Origin: G963923955 sp963923955
Lineage (GTDB): Bacteria > Pseudomonadota > Gammaproteobacteria > Eutrophobiales > Eutrophobiaceae
Length of the DNA stretch: 64,000 bases
Assembly (NCBI GenBank): GCA_963923955.1
Contig: OZ000552.1
Span: forward strand, 124,001-188,000
Direction: 5' to 3'
In this document: positions 53,589 through 61,644 of the stretch, piece after piece
Numbering within the stretch: position 1 is the first letter of the stretch
Layout of the letters: each line of letters opens with the position of its first letter
The notes under the pieces: model-generated
The model's input: only the letters and a program-made list of their open reading frames with translations
What the model was told of the DNA's origin: nothing
Databases searched by the model: none
Made by a program: the position numbers and the translations under genes

Positions 53589-54886
53589 GGTTGCTCATTA
53601 CCGCCCTGCTGGCGCTGTTTGTCGCCATCGCGCTTGGCGTTTTCATCAAGCATGATCCGGGTCTTGTGGTGATCAGCTATGCCGGCACGACCGTGCAGAC
53701 TCCCTTTTCAATCTTTGTGGCCGCCTTGATCCTGCTTGTCATTGCTCTGTTCTTTGTTGTTGCATCGATGCGGGTGCTCATCCGTCTGCCGCGGGCGCTG
53801 CGGCACTGGCGCAGCCAGCGGCGTCATCGCCGTCAGGAAGGCTTGCTGAATACGGCCCTGCTGTCTATGGCCGAAGGAGACTGGAAGGCGGCCGAGAATG
53901 CCTTCAGGAGGGGGGCGGCGGCCGCCGCTGCGCCGCTGGTGAATTATCTTGGCGCAGCCCGCGCAGCCCAACAACAAGGCGCATTGCAGCGCCGCGATCA
54001 TTACCTGCGCCTGGCGCATGATCACAGCGCGCAATCCGCCGCCCTTGGCCTGACCCAAGCGGAACTACAGCTTGACCGGCAACAGACAGAACAGGCCTAT
54101 GCGACCTTGAAAAAGCTTGATGCAGAGCAGCCCGATCTGGCGCCCGTGCAGCTGCTGTTGTTGGAGGCCGGCGCCGACTTGGAAGACTGGGCGCAGATGC
54201 TGGTGTGCTTGGAGAAGGTAGAGCGCAAGCGGCTCTTGTCAACGCAGCAGATCCGGGCAAAGCGATTGAACGCCTATGCCGGCCTGTTGCGGCGGGCGGG
54301 GCAGTCGTCGGCGCGCGATAAACTTGATGAGCAGTGGCAGAAGATCCCAAAAAAACTGCGCCGGGAAGCCTGTCTATTGAAAGTTTATGTGCAAGAGAGA
54401 TTGTGGTTCCCGGATACGAGTGATTGTGAGCCGCTATTGCGCCAACACTTAAAGAAAAACCGGGATGATGAGTTGTTGCGTCTCTATGGCGAGGTGGCCG
54501 GAGCCCAGCCGGACAAGCAGTTGGCCTTTGCCGAGAAGCAGTTGGCCGGCCATGCGGACGATCCGGTGTTGTTATTAACGCTTGGCCGCCTGTGCAAGCG
54601 CAATAGCCTTTGGGGCAAGGCCAGGAACTACCTGGAGGCGAGCCTTGCCCTTGCCCCCAGGCCGGAGACCTATCGGGAGCTGGCCGCCTTGCTTGCGCGC
54701 CAGGGCGAGCATAATGCGGCGGCGATCTGTTATCAGGAGGGTCTAGAGCAGGCAACCGAGCGCCATCGACAAGGCAGCATCAGCCCGCCCGCTGACCAGG
54801 CAGGGGAAATCCGCAGCAAGTCCATCAAGCCCGCCGCTCTGCCGCTTCCCGGAACGCAGGCCTGGGAGCAGGCCGTCTTGAAGTAG
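53585..54886 (+). CDS. hemY: HemY-like TPR membrane protein
   Basis: A 433-residue protein of the HemY N-terminal family. Two N-terminal helices (LLITALLALFVAIALGVF and IFVAALILLVIALFFVVAS) are followed by TPR-like helical repeats. The GTG start overlaps the hemX stop as GTGA. Despite the name it is not the Bacillus oxidase called HemY; its function is not established. It is the last gene of the hem unit. Confidence 0.92.
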   Translation: MRLLITALLALFVAIALGVFIKHDPGLVVISYAGTTVQTPFSIFVAALILLVIALFFVVASMRVLIRLPRALRHWRSQRRHRRQEGLLNTALLSMAEGDWKAAENAFRRGAAAAAAPLVNYLGAARAAQQQGALQRRDHYLRLAHDHSAQSAALGLTQAELQLDRQQTEQAYATLKKLDAEQPDLAPVQLLLLEAGADLEDWAQMLVCLEKVERKRLLSTQQIRAKRLNAYAGLLRRAGQSSARDKLDEQWQKIPKKLRREACLLKVYVQERLWFPDTSDCEPLLRQHLKKNRDDELLRLYGEVAGAQPDKQLAFAEKQLAGHADDPVLLLTLGRLCKRNSLWGKARNYLEASLALAPRPETYRELAALLARQGEHNAAAICYQEGLEQATERHRQGSISPPADQAGEIRSKSIKPAALPLPGTQAWEQAVLK

Positions 54887-54932
54887 CCACGACTGATTTG
54901 CTAAAAAATTAAGCATAACAAAAGACAGCGCG

Positions 54933-56168
54933 ATGGATTTTGAACACTCGAAGAAGTCACAGGACTTGCTCGCCCGCCTGCAGCATTTCATGGCTGAGCA
55001 TATCCATCCGAATGAGGCGAACTATGCGCGGCAGCTACAGGCGGCTGAGAATCGCTTTGCGGCCGTGCCGTTGATGGATGAATTACAGCACAAGGCCAAG
55101 GCGGCAGGGCTATGGAATCTCTTCATCCCGAAGAGCTATAGGCAATATGCCGAGCATGGCGGCCTTGGCAATGTCGAGTATGCGCCGCTGGCGGAGTTGA
55201 TGGGGCGGGTGCAGTGGGCACCGGAGGTGTTTAATTGCAATGCGCCCGACACCGGCAATATGGAAGTGTTGATGCAATATGCTACCGATGCGCAACGGCA
55301 GCAGTGGCTGGCGCCGCTACTGGCCGGTGATATTCGCTCGTCCTATGCGATGACCGAACCGCAGGTCGCCTCCAGCGATGCCACCAACATTGAACTAAGC
55401 ATCGTGAAGGATAATGATGAATGGGTGTTGAACGGCCGCAAGTGGTTTATCTCCGGGGCCATGTATGAGCGCACGCAGGTCTTTATTGTCATGGGAAAAT
55501 CTAACCCCGACAATCCTGACCGGCATAAGCAGCAGAGCCAGGTGTTGGTACCAAAAAATACGCCGGGCTTAACTATCGTGCGCCCGCTCACCACGCTGGG
55601 CTATGATGATGCGCCGGTTGGGCATGCGGAGCTTTCCTTTGACAATGTTCGTGTGCCGCAGGAAAACATCCTGTTGGGAGAAGGCCGCGGCTTTGATATC
55701 GCCCAGGCGCGTCTCGGCCCGGGGCGTATGCATCATTGTATGCGGCTCGTTGGCGCGGCCCAGCGCGCCTTGGAGATGGCCTGTCGGCGCGCCAATTCGC
55801 GGCGCACCTTCGGGCGCCTGCTCAGCCAGCATCAGTCAGTACGTGAGGAGCTATCCCGCTGCTTTGCCGAGATCCAGATGGCGCGCCTGCTGGTGCTAAA
55901 AACCGCATACGAGATGGATCGGGTCGGCGCACAAGCGAGCCGCGACATGATCGCCGCCAGCAAGACCAGTGTGCCGCTCATGGTGCAGAATATTCTTGAT
56001 CGCTGTATGCAGATCCACGGTGCCGGCGGCTTGACCGAAGATTATTTTATGGCCCAAGCCTTTAATTATGCGCGCTGGTGTCGGCAGGCGGACGGGCCGG
56101 ATCAGGTGCACCAGATGGCGCTCGGCCGGCAGCTCATCGAGCGCTATGCCGGCGCTGCCAAAGAGTAG
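54933..56168 (+). CDS. Acyl-CoA dehydrogenase, ACAD10/11-like
   Basis: An FAD-dependent acyl-CoA dehydrogenase of 411 residues. The FAD- and substrate-binding regions are visible in SYAMTEPQVASSDATNIEL and IHGAGGLTEDYFMAQAFN. The C-terminal half (VREELSRCFAEIQMARLLVL, then RWCRQADGPDQVHQ) resembles the ACAD10/11 subgroup. The next gene encodes an APH-fold kinase, and in animals these two domains are fused in ACAD10/11. I infer a role in 4-hydroxyacyl-CoA breakdown. Substrate and the catalytic base remain unverified. Confidence 0.85.
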   Translation: MDFEHSKKSQDLLARLQHFMAEHIHPNEANYARQLQAAENRFAAVPLMDELQHKAKAAGLWNLFIPKSYRQYAEHGGLGNVEYAPLAELMGRVQWAPEVFNCNAPDTGNMEVLMQYATDAQRQQWLAPLLAGDIRSSYAMTEPQVASSDATNIELSIVKDNDEWVLNGRKWFISGAMYERTQVFIVMGKSNPDNPDRHKQQSQVLVPKNTPGLTIVRPLTTLGYDDAPVGHAELSFDNVRVPQENILLGEGRGFDIAQARLGPGRMHHCMRLVGAAQRALEMACRRANSRRTFGRLLSQHQSVREELSRCFAEIQMARLLVLKTAYEMDRVGAQASRDMIAASKTSVPLMVQNILDRCMQIHGAGGLTEDYFMAQAFNYARWCRQADGPDQVHQMALGRQLIERYAGAAKE

Positions 56169-56177
56169 TCAACCCTT

Positions 56178-57200
56178 ATGACCACGGCGCTGTTGGACCT
56201 AGACATCGTCGGCCCCTATCTTGAGGCGCACCTGGCCGGCTTCAAGGGATTGTATGCGGCAAAGAAATTCCCCGATGGCCAGTCCAACCCGACTTTTTTG
56301 CTAAGCGCCGCCTCGGGTCAATACGTATTGCGCCGCCAGCCGCCGGGCGAATTACTAAGTTCGGCCCACGCGGTTGATCGCGAATACCGGGTCATTGCGG
56401 CCCTGGCTGAGAGCGATGTGCCGGTGCCTTGTGCCCTGCACCTGTGCGAGGATCGTGCGCTGCTCGGCAGCATGTTTTATGTGATGAGCTATGAGCAGGG
56501 ACGCATCTTTTGGGATCCCTCTCTGCCCGGGCTGGACAAGGCCGCGCGCGCGGCGATCTTTGATGAGATGAATCGAGTGCTGGCGAGCCTGCACGATGTG
56601 GATGTCAGCGCGGTCGGCCTGGAGGACTATGGCCGTCCGGGCAATTATTTTGCGCGCCAGGTGACCCGTTGGAGCAAGCAATATCAGGCCTCAGAAACAC
56701 AGCGCATCGCTGCGATGAATGTCCTGATGGAGTGGTTGCCGGCCAATATTCCCGCTGACGATGGCGCCAGCAGCCTGATCCACGGTGATTACCGCTTAGA
56801 TAACCTGATCTTTCATGCCGATCATTGCTCTATTCTGGCGCTGCTCGATTGGGAGCTCTCTACCTTAGGCCATCCCTATGCCGATCTTGCCTATCAGTGT
56901 ACGCAGCTGCGCCTGCCGGCGGACTCAATGATAGCGGGATTGGGCGGCCTGAACCGCGCTGCGCTGGGGATTCCCGAAGAGGAGGAATATGTCAACGCCT
57001 ATTGTGAGCGCCGCGGCTTGAGCGGCATAGCGCACTGGAATTTTTACCTTATCTTCAGCTTCTTCCGCATCGCTGCCATCTTACAAGGCGTGTTGAAACG
57101 AGCCTTAGACGGCAATGCCTCAAGCCCCAAAGCGCTTGAATACGGCGCCTTTACCCCGGCGCTTGCCGCCATGGCGGTGGAGTTAATTGAACGAGATTAA
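56178..57200 (+). CDS. APH-fold phosphotransferase, ACAD10/11-kinase or LvaA-like
   Basis: A 340-residue kinase of the aminoglycoside-phosphotransferase fold: a nucleotide region around SNPTFLLSAASGQYVLRRQP, the catalytic Brenner motif IHGDYRLDNLIFH, and the metal-binding LLDWELSTLGHPYADLAY. This subgroup is usually found beside or fused to acyl-CoA dehydrogenases, and the known bacterial LvaA phosphorylates 4-hydroxyacyl-CoA. It starts nine bases after the dehydrogenase and its end overlaps the possible early start of the SDR gene. A role in antibiotic resistance is unlikely given the context. Confidence 0.85.
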   Translation: MTTALLDLDIVGPYLEAHLAGFKGLYAAKKFPDGQSNPTFLLSAASGQYVLRRQPPGELLSSAHAVDREYRVIAALAESDVPVPCALHLCEDRALLGSMFYVMSYEQGRIFWDPSLPGLDKAARAAIFDEMNRVLASLHDVDVSAVGLEDYGRPGNYFARQVTRWSKQYQASETQRIAAMNVLMEWLPANIPADDGASSLIHGDYRLDNLIFHADHCSILALLDWELSTLGHPYADLAYQCTQLRLPADSMIAGLGGLNRAALGIPEEEEYVNAYCERRGLSGIAHWNFYLIFSFFRIAAILQGVLKRALDGNASSPKALEYGAFTPALAAMAVELIERD

Positions 57201-57222
57201 AGATGATGAACAGGAGCCCGAT

Positions 57223-57993
57223 TTGAAAGAATCGCTGTTTGATGTCAGCAGCCGGGTGGCCCTGGTAACGGGCGCATCAAGCGGCCTGGGGCGGCATTTC
57301 GCTAAGGTTCTCGCCGCGCATGGCGCCCGGGTCGTGGTGGCCGCGCGGCGCCTGGAGCGATTGCAAGTGCTGGTTGAAGAGCTATGTGTCGCCGGCGCTG
57401 AGGCCCATGCCGTGGCGCTGGATGTGCGGGATAGTGATAGCATCAGGGCGGCCTTTGCGGCCGCGGAAGAGAAGTTCGGCATCGTCGATCTGCTGTCTAA
57501 TAATGCCGGCGTTGCCGATTCAAAGCTGGCGCTGGATCTTGGTGAGGCAAGCTGGGATTATGTGCTGGATACCAATCTCAAGGGGAACTGGCTGGTGGCC
57601 GTCGAGGCAGGCCGGCGCATGATTGCCGCAGGTAAGCCCGGCAGCATTGTCAACACGGCCTCCATTCTCGGCCTGCGCGTGGCGATTTCTCAAAGCAGCT
57701 ATGCCACTTCTAAGGCCGGCCTCATTCATCTCACCCGGAGCCTGGCGCTGGAATGGAGCCGCAAGAATATTCGGGTCAATGCCCTGTGCCCGGGCTACTT
57801 TGTGACTGAGCTAAACCGGGATTATTTAGAAAGCGAGGCCGGCAGGCGTTATATCGATACCACGCCGCTGCGCCGAACGGGCAAGCTGGAAGAGTTGACC
57901 GCGCCGTTTTTGTTGCTGGCCAGTGATGCGGGCTCTTTTATCAATGGCGTGGCCTTGCCGGTGGATGGGGCGCACAGCCTCGGCACCATGTAG
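57223..57993 (+). CDS. Short-chain dehydrogenase/reductase
   Basis: A Rossmann-fold oxidoreductase of 256 residues: cofactor motif TGASSGLGRHFAKVL, NNAGVADS, catalytic Ser in ILGLRVAISQSSYATSKAG with the YxxxK pair, and the closing NGVALPVDGAHSL. The frame is open from TTG 57187, but TTG 57223 follows CAGGAG at a good distance and gives a standard N-terminus. It is the third gene of the dehydrogenase-kinase-SDR set and may oxidise the 3-hydroxy product. Cofactor and substrate are not told by the sequence. Confidence 0.85.
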   Translation: MKESLFDVSSRVALVTGASSGLGRHFAKVLAAHGARVVVAARRLERLQVLVEELCVAGAEAHAVALDVRDSDSIRAAFAAAEEKFGIVDLLSNNAGVADSKLALDLGEASWDYVLDTNLKGNWLVAVEAGRRMIAAGKPGSIVNTASILGLRVAISQSSYATSKAGLIHLTRSLALEWSRKNIRVNALCPGYFVTELNRDYLESEAGRRYIDTTPLRRTGKLEELTAPFLLLASDAGSFINGVALPVDGAHSLGTM

Positions 57994-58013
57994 ATGCAGC
58001 GCTCTTGGTTAAT

Positions 58014-58667
58014 CTAAGGCAGGCTGCGGCTGCTGTTTAGCCAGCGGGTCAGGGGCCGCCACTGCTCTCGATCATACTCAGTCTGGCCCGGGGCTAACTC
58101 GAACAGGCTCAGGCCCCTCTCGGCGGCGCGGATGTAATTCTGGCTGTTACGCAGCAGGGCGATGAAGGGCAGCCGTTGCCCGCCGGGGAGTTTTAGTTTT
58201 CCTAAGTAATCTTCCAGGCTGGCCGCAATGATCGTATCCTCGCGCACACGATTGGCGACCGTGGTCAGTTTGATGCGGCGGTTGATGACCTTGCGCAGCG
58301 AGAACAACTCGATGAGAAAGCGCTCGGCAGCGCGGATGTCTAAGGGGGAAGGCAGCAGCGGCATGACGATGGTCTGGCTGAGTTTTACGTAGTCGGCCAG
58401 CTTCTGGCCGTGCAAGGATGCCGGCGTATCAATAATCAGCACTTCCGTGCCACGCGGTGCGTCGATCTTGCCCTTCTTGATGTCGGCGCGGCGGATCTCG
58501 GGCGCGGTTTCCGGGCGCAGGGCCAGCCAGTCGCTGGCGGAGGACTGCAGGTCACAATCGGCCAGCGCCACACGCGCATCTTTCTGGGCGAAATAGCCGG
58601 CCAGGTTCATTGCTATGGTGCTTTTGCCACAGCCGCCTTTGGGGTTGAGAATGAGGATTGCGCGCAT
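58014..58667 (-). CDS. ParA/MinD-family ATPase, no ParB partner nearby
   Basis: A 217-residue deviant Walker ATPase: ILNPKGGCGKSTIAMNLAGY with the ParA signature Lys, then ALADCDLQSSASDWL and VLIIDTPASLH. It is of the small orphan ParA type used for positioning protein or membrane cargo. It has no parB, helix-turn-helix extension or centromere-like repeats beside it, so a plasmid-partition role is not supported. It is leftward and stands alone after the SDR gene. Confidence 0.88.
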   Translation of the reverse strand: MRAILILNPKGGCGKSTIAMNLAGYFAQKDARVALADCDLQSSASDWLALRPETAPEIRRADIKKGKIDAPRGTEVLIIDTPASLHGQKLADYVKLSQTIVMPLLPSPLDIRAAERFLIELFSLRKVINRRIKLTTVANRVREDTIIAASLEDYLGKLKLPGGQRLPFIALLRNSQNYIRAAERGLSLFELAPGQTEYDREQWRPLTRWLNSSRSLP

Positions 58668-58790
58668 AGTGCTTGCCTTATGTCCGAGTAAGAACTGGAA
58701 GCATCTACTTAACCCGTATTAAACAGCTTGTCAAATGATCTGGTGACATGCTGCATCGCACAAGAACCAAACGCAGCGCTTTAGCCATCT

Positions 58791-59669
58791 TTAAGAACCG
58801 CGCCGTTTTTCTTCCATGAGCCGCCGGATGAGCGGCTGGATGAGCAGCTGCATGGCAAAGTCCGTCTTGCCGCTCGGCACAACCAGGGTATAAGGCCGGG
58901 ACATAAACGAGCCGCCCAGCATGTGCAGCAGATAGGGGTAATCCGCCTTGATCTTCTCCCGGTTGCGAATGTGGATGATGGTAAAGCTCTCATCTGCCGC
59001 CGGGATGGCAACGGCGCCGAAGGGGTTGGCGGTATCCACTGTGGGGATGCGCTGGAAGTTGATGTCGGTGCGGGAGAACTGCGGCGTGATGTAATGCACA
59101 TAATCGGGCATGCGCGCCAGGATCATATTGGCCGCATCTTCCGCCGAATAGCCGCGCACGTCCTTGTCCCGATGGATCTTCTGCATCCATTCCAGGTTGA
59201 TGCTGGGTGCCACGCCGATTAAGAGATCAACATATTGGGCAATGTCAACCTCCGCACTCACCAGGCCGCCATGCAGGCCCTCATAAAAAAGCAAATCCGT
59301 GTCCTCCGGCAGGGCTTCCCAAGGCGTTAAGCTGCCGGGCGGCATCCCATGCGCCAGGGATTCCTGTTCATCGTGTATGTAATAACGGCGCCTGCCCGTG
59401 CCGTGGGCGGAGTATTCCTTGAACAATGCTTCCAGTTCGTGAAACAGGTTCCCCTCCGGGCCGAAGTGCGTCATCTTGCCGCCGGCCGCCTTGGCCGCGC
59501 TCGCGTGCGCCTCCATTGCCTCACGGCCATAACGATGAAAACAGTCGCCCTCGATCATGGCGGCCTTGATCGCATCGCGCCGAAACAGCTGCTCAAAGGT
59601 GGCCTTGGCGCTGGAGGTGCCGGCGCCGGAGGAGCCGGTAACAGCAATAATTGGATGTTGTTTGGACAT
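58791..59669 (-). CDS. prkB: Phosphoribulokinase
   Basis: Phosphorylates ribulose 5-phosphate to the RuBisCO substrate. From ATG 59669 the 292 residues carry the P-loop VTGSSGAGTSSAKATFEQLF, and IEGDCFHRYGR, the catalytic-region YEGLHGGLVSAEVD, and a C-terminal SFMSRPYTLVVPSGKTD. This is the proteobacterial, octameric-type enzyme. Relatives also occur in bacteria with no Calvin cycle, and no RuBisCO gene is in the window, so carbon fixation cannot be claimed. It is divergent from msbA. Confidence 0.88.
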   Translation of the reverse strand: MSKQHPIIAVTGSSGAGTSSAKATFEQLFRRDAIKAAMIEGDCFHRYGREAMEAHASAAKAAGGKMTHFGPEGNLFHELEALFKEYSAHGTGRRRYYIHDEQESLAHGMPPGSLTPWEALPEDTDLLFYEGLHGGLVSAEVDIAQYVDLLIGVAPSINLEWMQKIHRDKDVRGYSAEDAANMILARMPDYVHYITPQFSRTDINFQRIPTVDTANPFGAVAIPAADESFTIIHIRNREKIKADYPYLLHMLGGSFMSRPYTLVVPSGKTDFAMQLLIQPLIRRLMEEKRRGS

Positions 59670-59785
59670 GGAGCCAGCGTGACACAAAGCCTAATCGCCC
59701 TGGTTATAGCCTTTTTTTGCCGCCGCCGGCAAGCGCTGCCTGCCTTGCGCTATACTTGCCCGCAGATCCCAAGCACGCAGCCCGG

Positions 59786-61519
59786 ATGAAACGCGCCGAT
59801 CAAAAGCTATATCTTCGTCTATTGCACTTTGTCAGGCCCTATTGGCGGGTATTTGCACTCGCCATCGTCTCGATGATCGTGCTGGCCTTGTGCAATCCGG
59901 CGCTTGCCGCCCTGCTCAAATACATCACCGCCGGCGTGTTTTTATCAGAAGATCAGGCGCTGGTCTTGCCGGTTATTGCATCGCTCTTGGCGATCTACGC
60001 CGTGGCCAGCGCAGCGTCCTATGTAAGCGGTCTGGCGCTGAACTGGGTGGCCAATAAGGCGATCATGGATTTAAGGCTCAGCATGTTCACGAGACTGCTG
60101 GCCTTCCCCAGCCGCTATTATGACCAACACACCGCCGGCGGGTTGATCGCCAAATTCTCCTTTGATGTGACCCAGATCAAGGAGGCATCCACCAACGTTA
60201 TCCTGGTGTTGATAAAGGATTCCACGATCATTATCGGGCTGCTGGCCTGGATGCTGTATATCGACCGGCTGATGACGGCGGTGGCTTTACTGAGCGCGCC
60301 GGTCATTATGCTGGCACTGCTGATCATCCGCCGGCGCCTGCGCCGCATGAGCCGCCGGCTGCAGGAGTCGATGGGGGAGATCCACCATGTCTTAGATGAA
60401 GTGATCAAGGGGCAGCGCATCGTCAAGGCCTATGGCGGAGAGCAACAGGAAGCGCAGCGTTTTCAGGGCATTATCAATGCCAACCGCCGTTTCAATATGA
60501 AGTTCGCCGCTGCCTCTTTGGCCAGCAGTCCGGTGGTACAGATGCTGGCGGCGCTGGCCTTTGCCATCACGATCTACATCGCTGCACAAAAGTCCGCCGC
60601 CGGGACCCTGGGCGTGGATGACTTCGTCTCTTTCGTGGCCGCCGTTGCCATGATACTCAGCCCGCTAAAACGCCTGGTAAGGATTAACGAGCACCTGCAA
60701 AAGGGCTTAGCCGCCTGTGAGAGTGTCTTCGGCCTGCTGGATGAGCCGGTTGAGGCCGATACCGGCGAGCAGAAGCTGGAGGCGGCCGGCGGGCGGATAG
60801 AGATCCAGGGGCTCAGCTATCAATATCATCAAGACAAGCAGCCGGTGCTCAAGGTGATCGATCTCAACATTCGCGCCGGGGAGAGCATCGCCCTGGTCGG
60901 CGCATCCGGCAGCGGCAAGACCACCCTGGCCAACCTCATCCCGCGCTTTTATGCATACCGGCAGGGGAGGATCCTGCTGGACGGCGTGGATATTCGTGAA
61001 CTGGCGCTGCCTTCCCTGCGCCGTAATATCGCTCTGGTGAGCCAGGACATCGTGCTGTTTCATGATTCTATCCGCAACAACATCGCCTATGGAAACCGCG
61101 CCGATGCCGGTGAGGAGGAAGTGCTGGCCGCAGCACGCGCGGCACATGCGCTGGAGTTTATTGCGGCCTTGCCGGCCGGGCTGGATACTGTGCTCGGTGA
61201 GAGGGGCGCGCCTCTCTCCGGCGGCCAGCGCCAGCGCATCGCCTTGGCGAGGGCCTTGCTAAAGAAGGCGCCGATCCTCATCTTAGATGAGGCGACTTCC
61301 GCGCTGGATGCAGAATCCGAGCGCCACATTCAACAGGCCCTGGAGGCCGTCCGGCGAGAACGCACCTGTATCATCATCGCCCATCGCCTATCGACCATAG
61401 AATCCGCCGACAGGATCGTGGTGTTGGAAGCAGGGGAAATCATCGAGATGGGGACACACCGCGAATTGCTCAAAAACCACGCCGCCTATGCGCGCCTCTA
61501 CGCTGGCAATGCCTTTTAG
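59786..61519 (+). CDS. msbA: Lipid A export ABC transporter MsbA
   Basis: Flips lipid A-core across the inner membrane. ATG 59786 gives 577 residues: six membrane helices with cytoplasmic loops (LLAFPSRYYDQHTAGGLIAK), then an ABC domain with Walker A GASGSGKTT near residue 366, Q-loop VSQDIVLFHDSI, signature LSGGQRQRIALARALLK, and Walker B ILILDEATSALD. The frame is open for 45 codons upstream without family resemblance. It is close to MsbA of other gammaproteobacteria in length and motifs. lpxK and kdsB do not follow it here. Confidence 0.92.
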   Translation: MKRADQKLYLRLLHFVRPYWRVFALAIVSMIVLALCNPALAALLKYITAGVFLSEDQALVLPVIASLLAIYAVASAASYVSGLALNWVANKAIMDLRLSMFTRLLAFPSRYYDQHTAGGLIAKFSFDVTQIKEASTNVILVLIKDSTIIIGLLAWMLYIDRLMTAVALLSAPVIMLALLIIRRRLRRMSRRLQESMGEIHHVLDEVIKGQRIVKAYGGEQQEAQRFQGIINANRRFNMKFAAASLASSPVVQMLAALAFAITIYIAAQKSAAGTLGVDDFVSFVAAVAMILSPLKRLVRINEHLQKGLAACESVFGLLDEPVEADTGEQKLEAAGGRIEIQGLSYQYHQDKQPVLKVIDLNIRAGESIALVGASGSGKTTLANLIPRFYAYRQGRILLDGVDIRELALPSLRRNIALVSQDIVLFHDSIRNNIAYGNRADAGEEEVLAAARAAHALEFIAALPAGLDTVLGERGAPLSGGQRQRIALARALLKKAPILILDEATSALDAESERHIQQALEAVRRERTCIIIAHRLSTIESADRIVVLEAGEIIEMGTHRELLKNHAAYARLYAGNAF

Positions 61520-61582
61520 CAGCAGTCGGGCGTGGCCGTGAAAGCCTTCTTTCTTGGCGTAGGAAAGCTCTGAGAAGTGCTG

Positions 61583-61602
61583 CGTGTACGCAAGCGTTCA
61601 CG
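61583..61602. terminator. Hairpin between convergent msbA and tgpA
   Basis: CGTGTACGC, AA, GCGTTCACG forms a 9-base stem with one mismatch, in the 125-base gap where msbA and tgpA converge. There is no T-run, so intrinsic termination is only a possibility. Confidence 0.25.
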
Positions 61603-61644
61603 GAAAGCAAAGCATGCAATAAATCAGAAGCCGCTTCCAGGTCG

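Noticed and set aside
56178..57200. Aminoglycoside resistance gene
   Set aside because: The APH fold is shared by many kinases, and the neighbours are an acyl-CoA dehydrogenase and an SDR, pointing to lipid metabolism.
57187..57222. Earlier TTG start for the SDR gene
   Set aside because: It overlaps the kinase gene and lacks a ribosome site, while TTG 57223 has CAGGAG at suitable spacing.
58014..58667. Plasmid partition locus (parA)
   Set aside because: No parB, centromere-like repeats or replication gene is adjacent, and all neighbours are chromosomal core genes.
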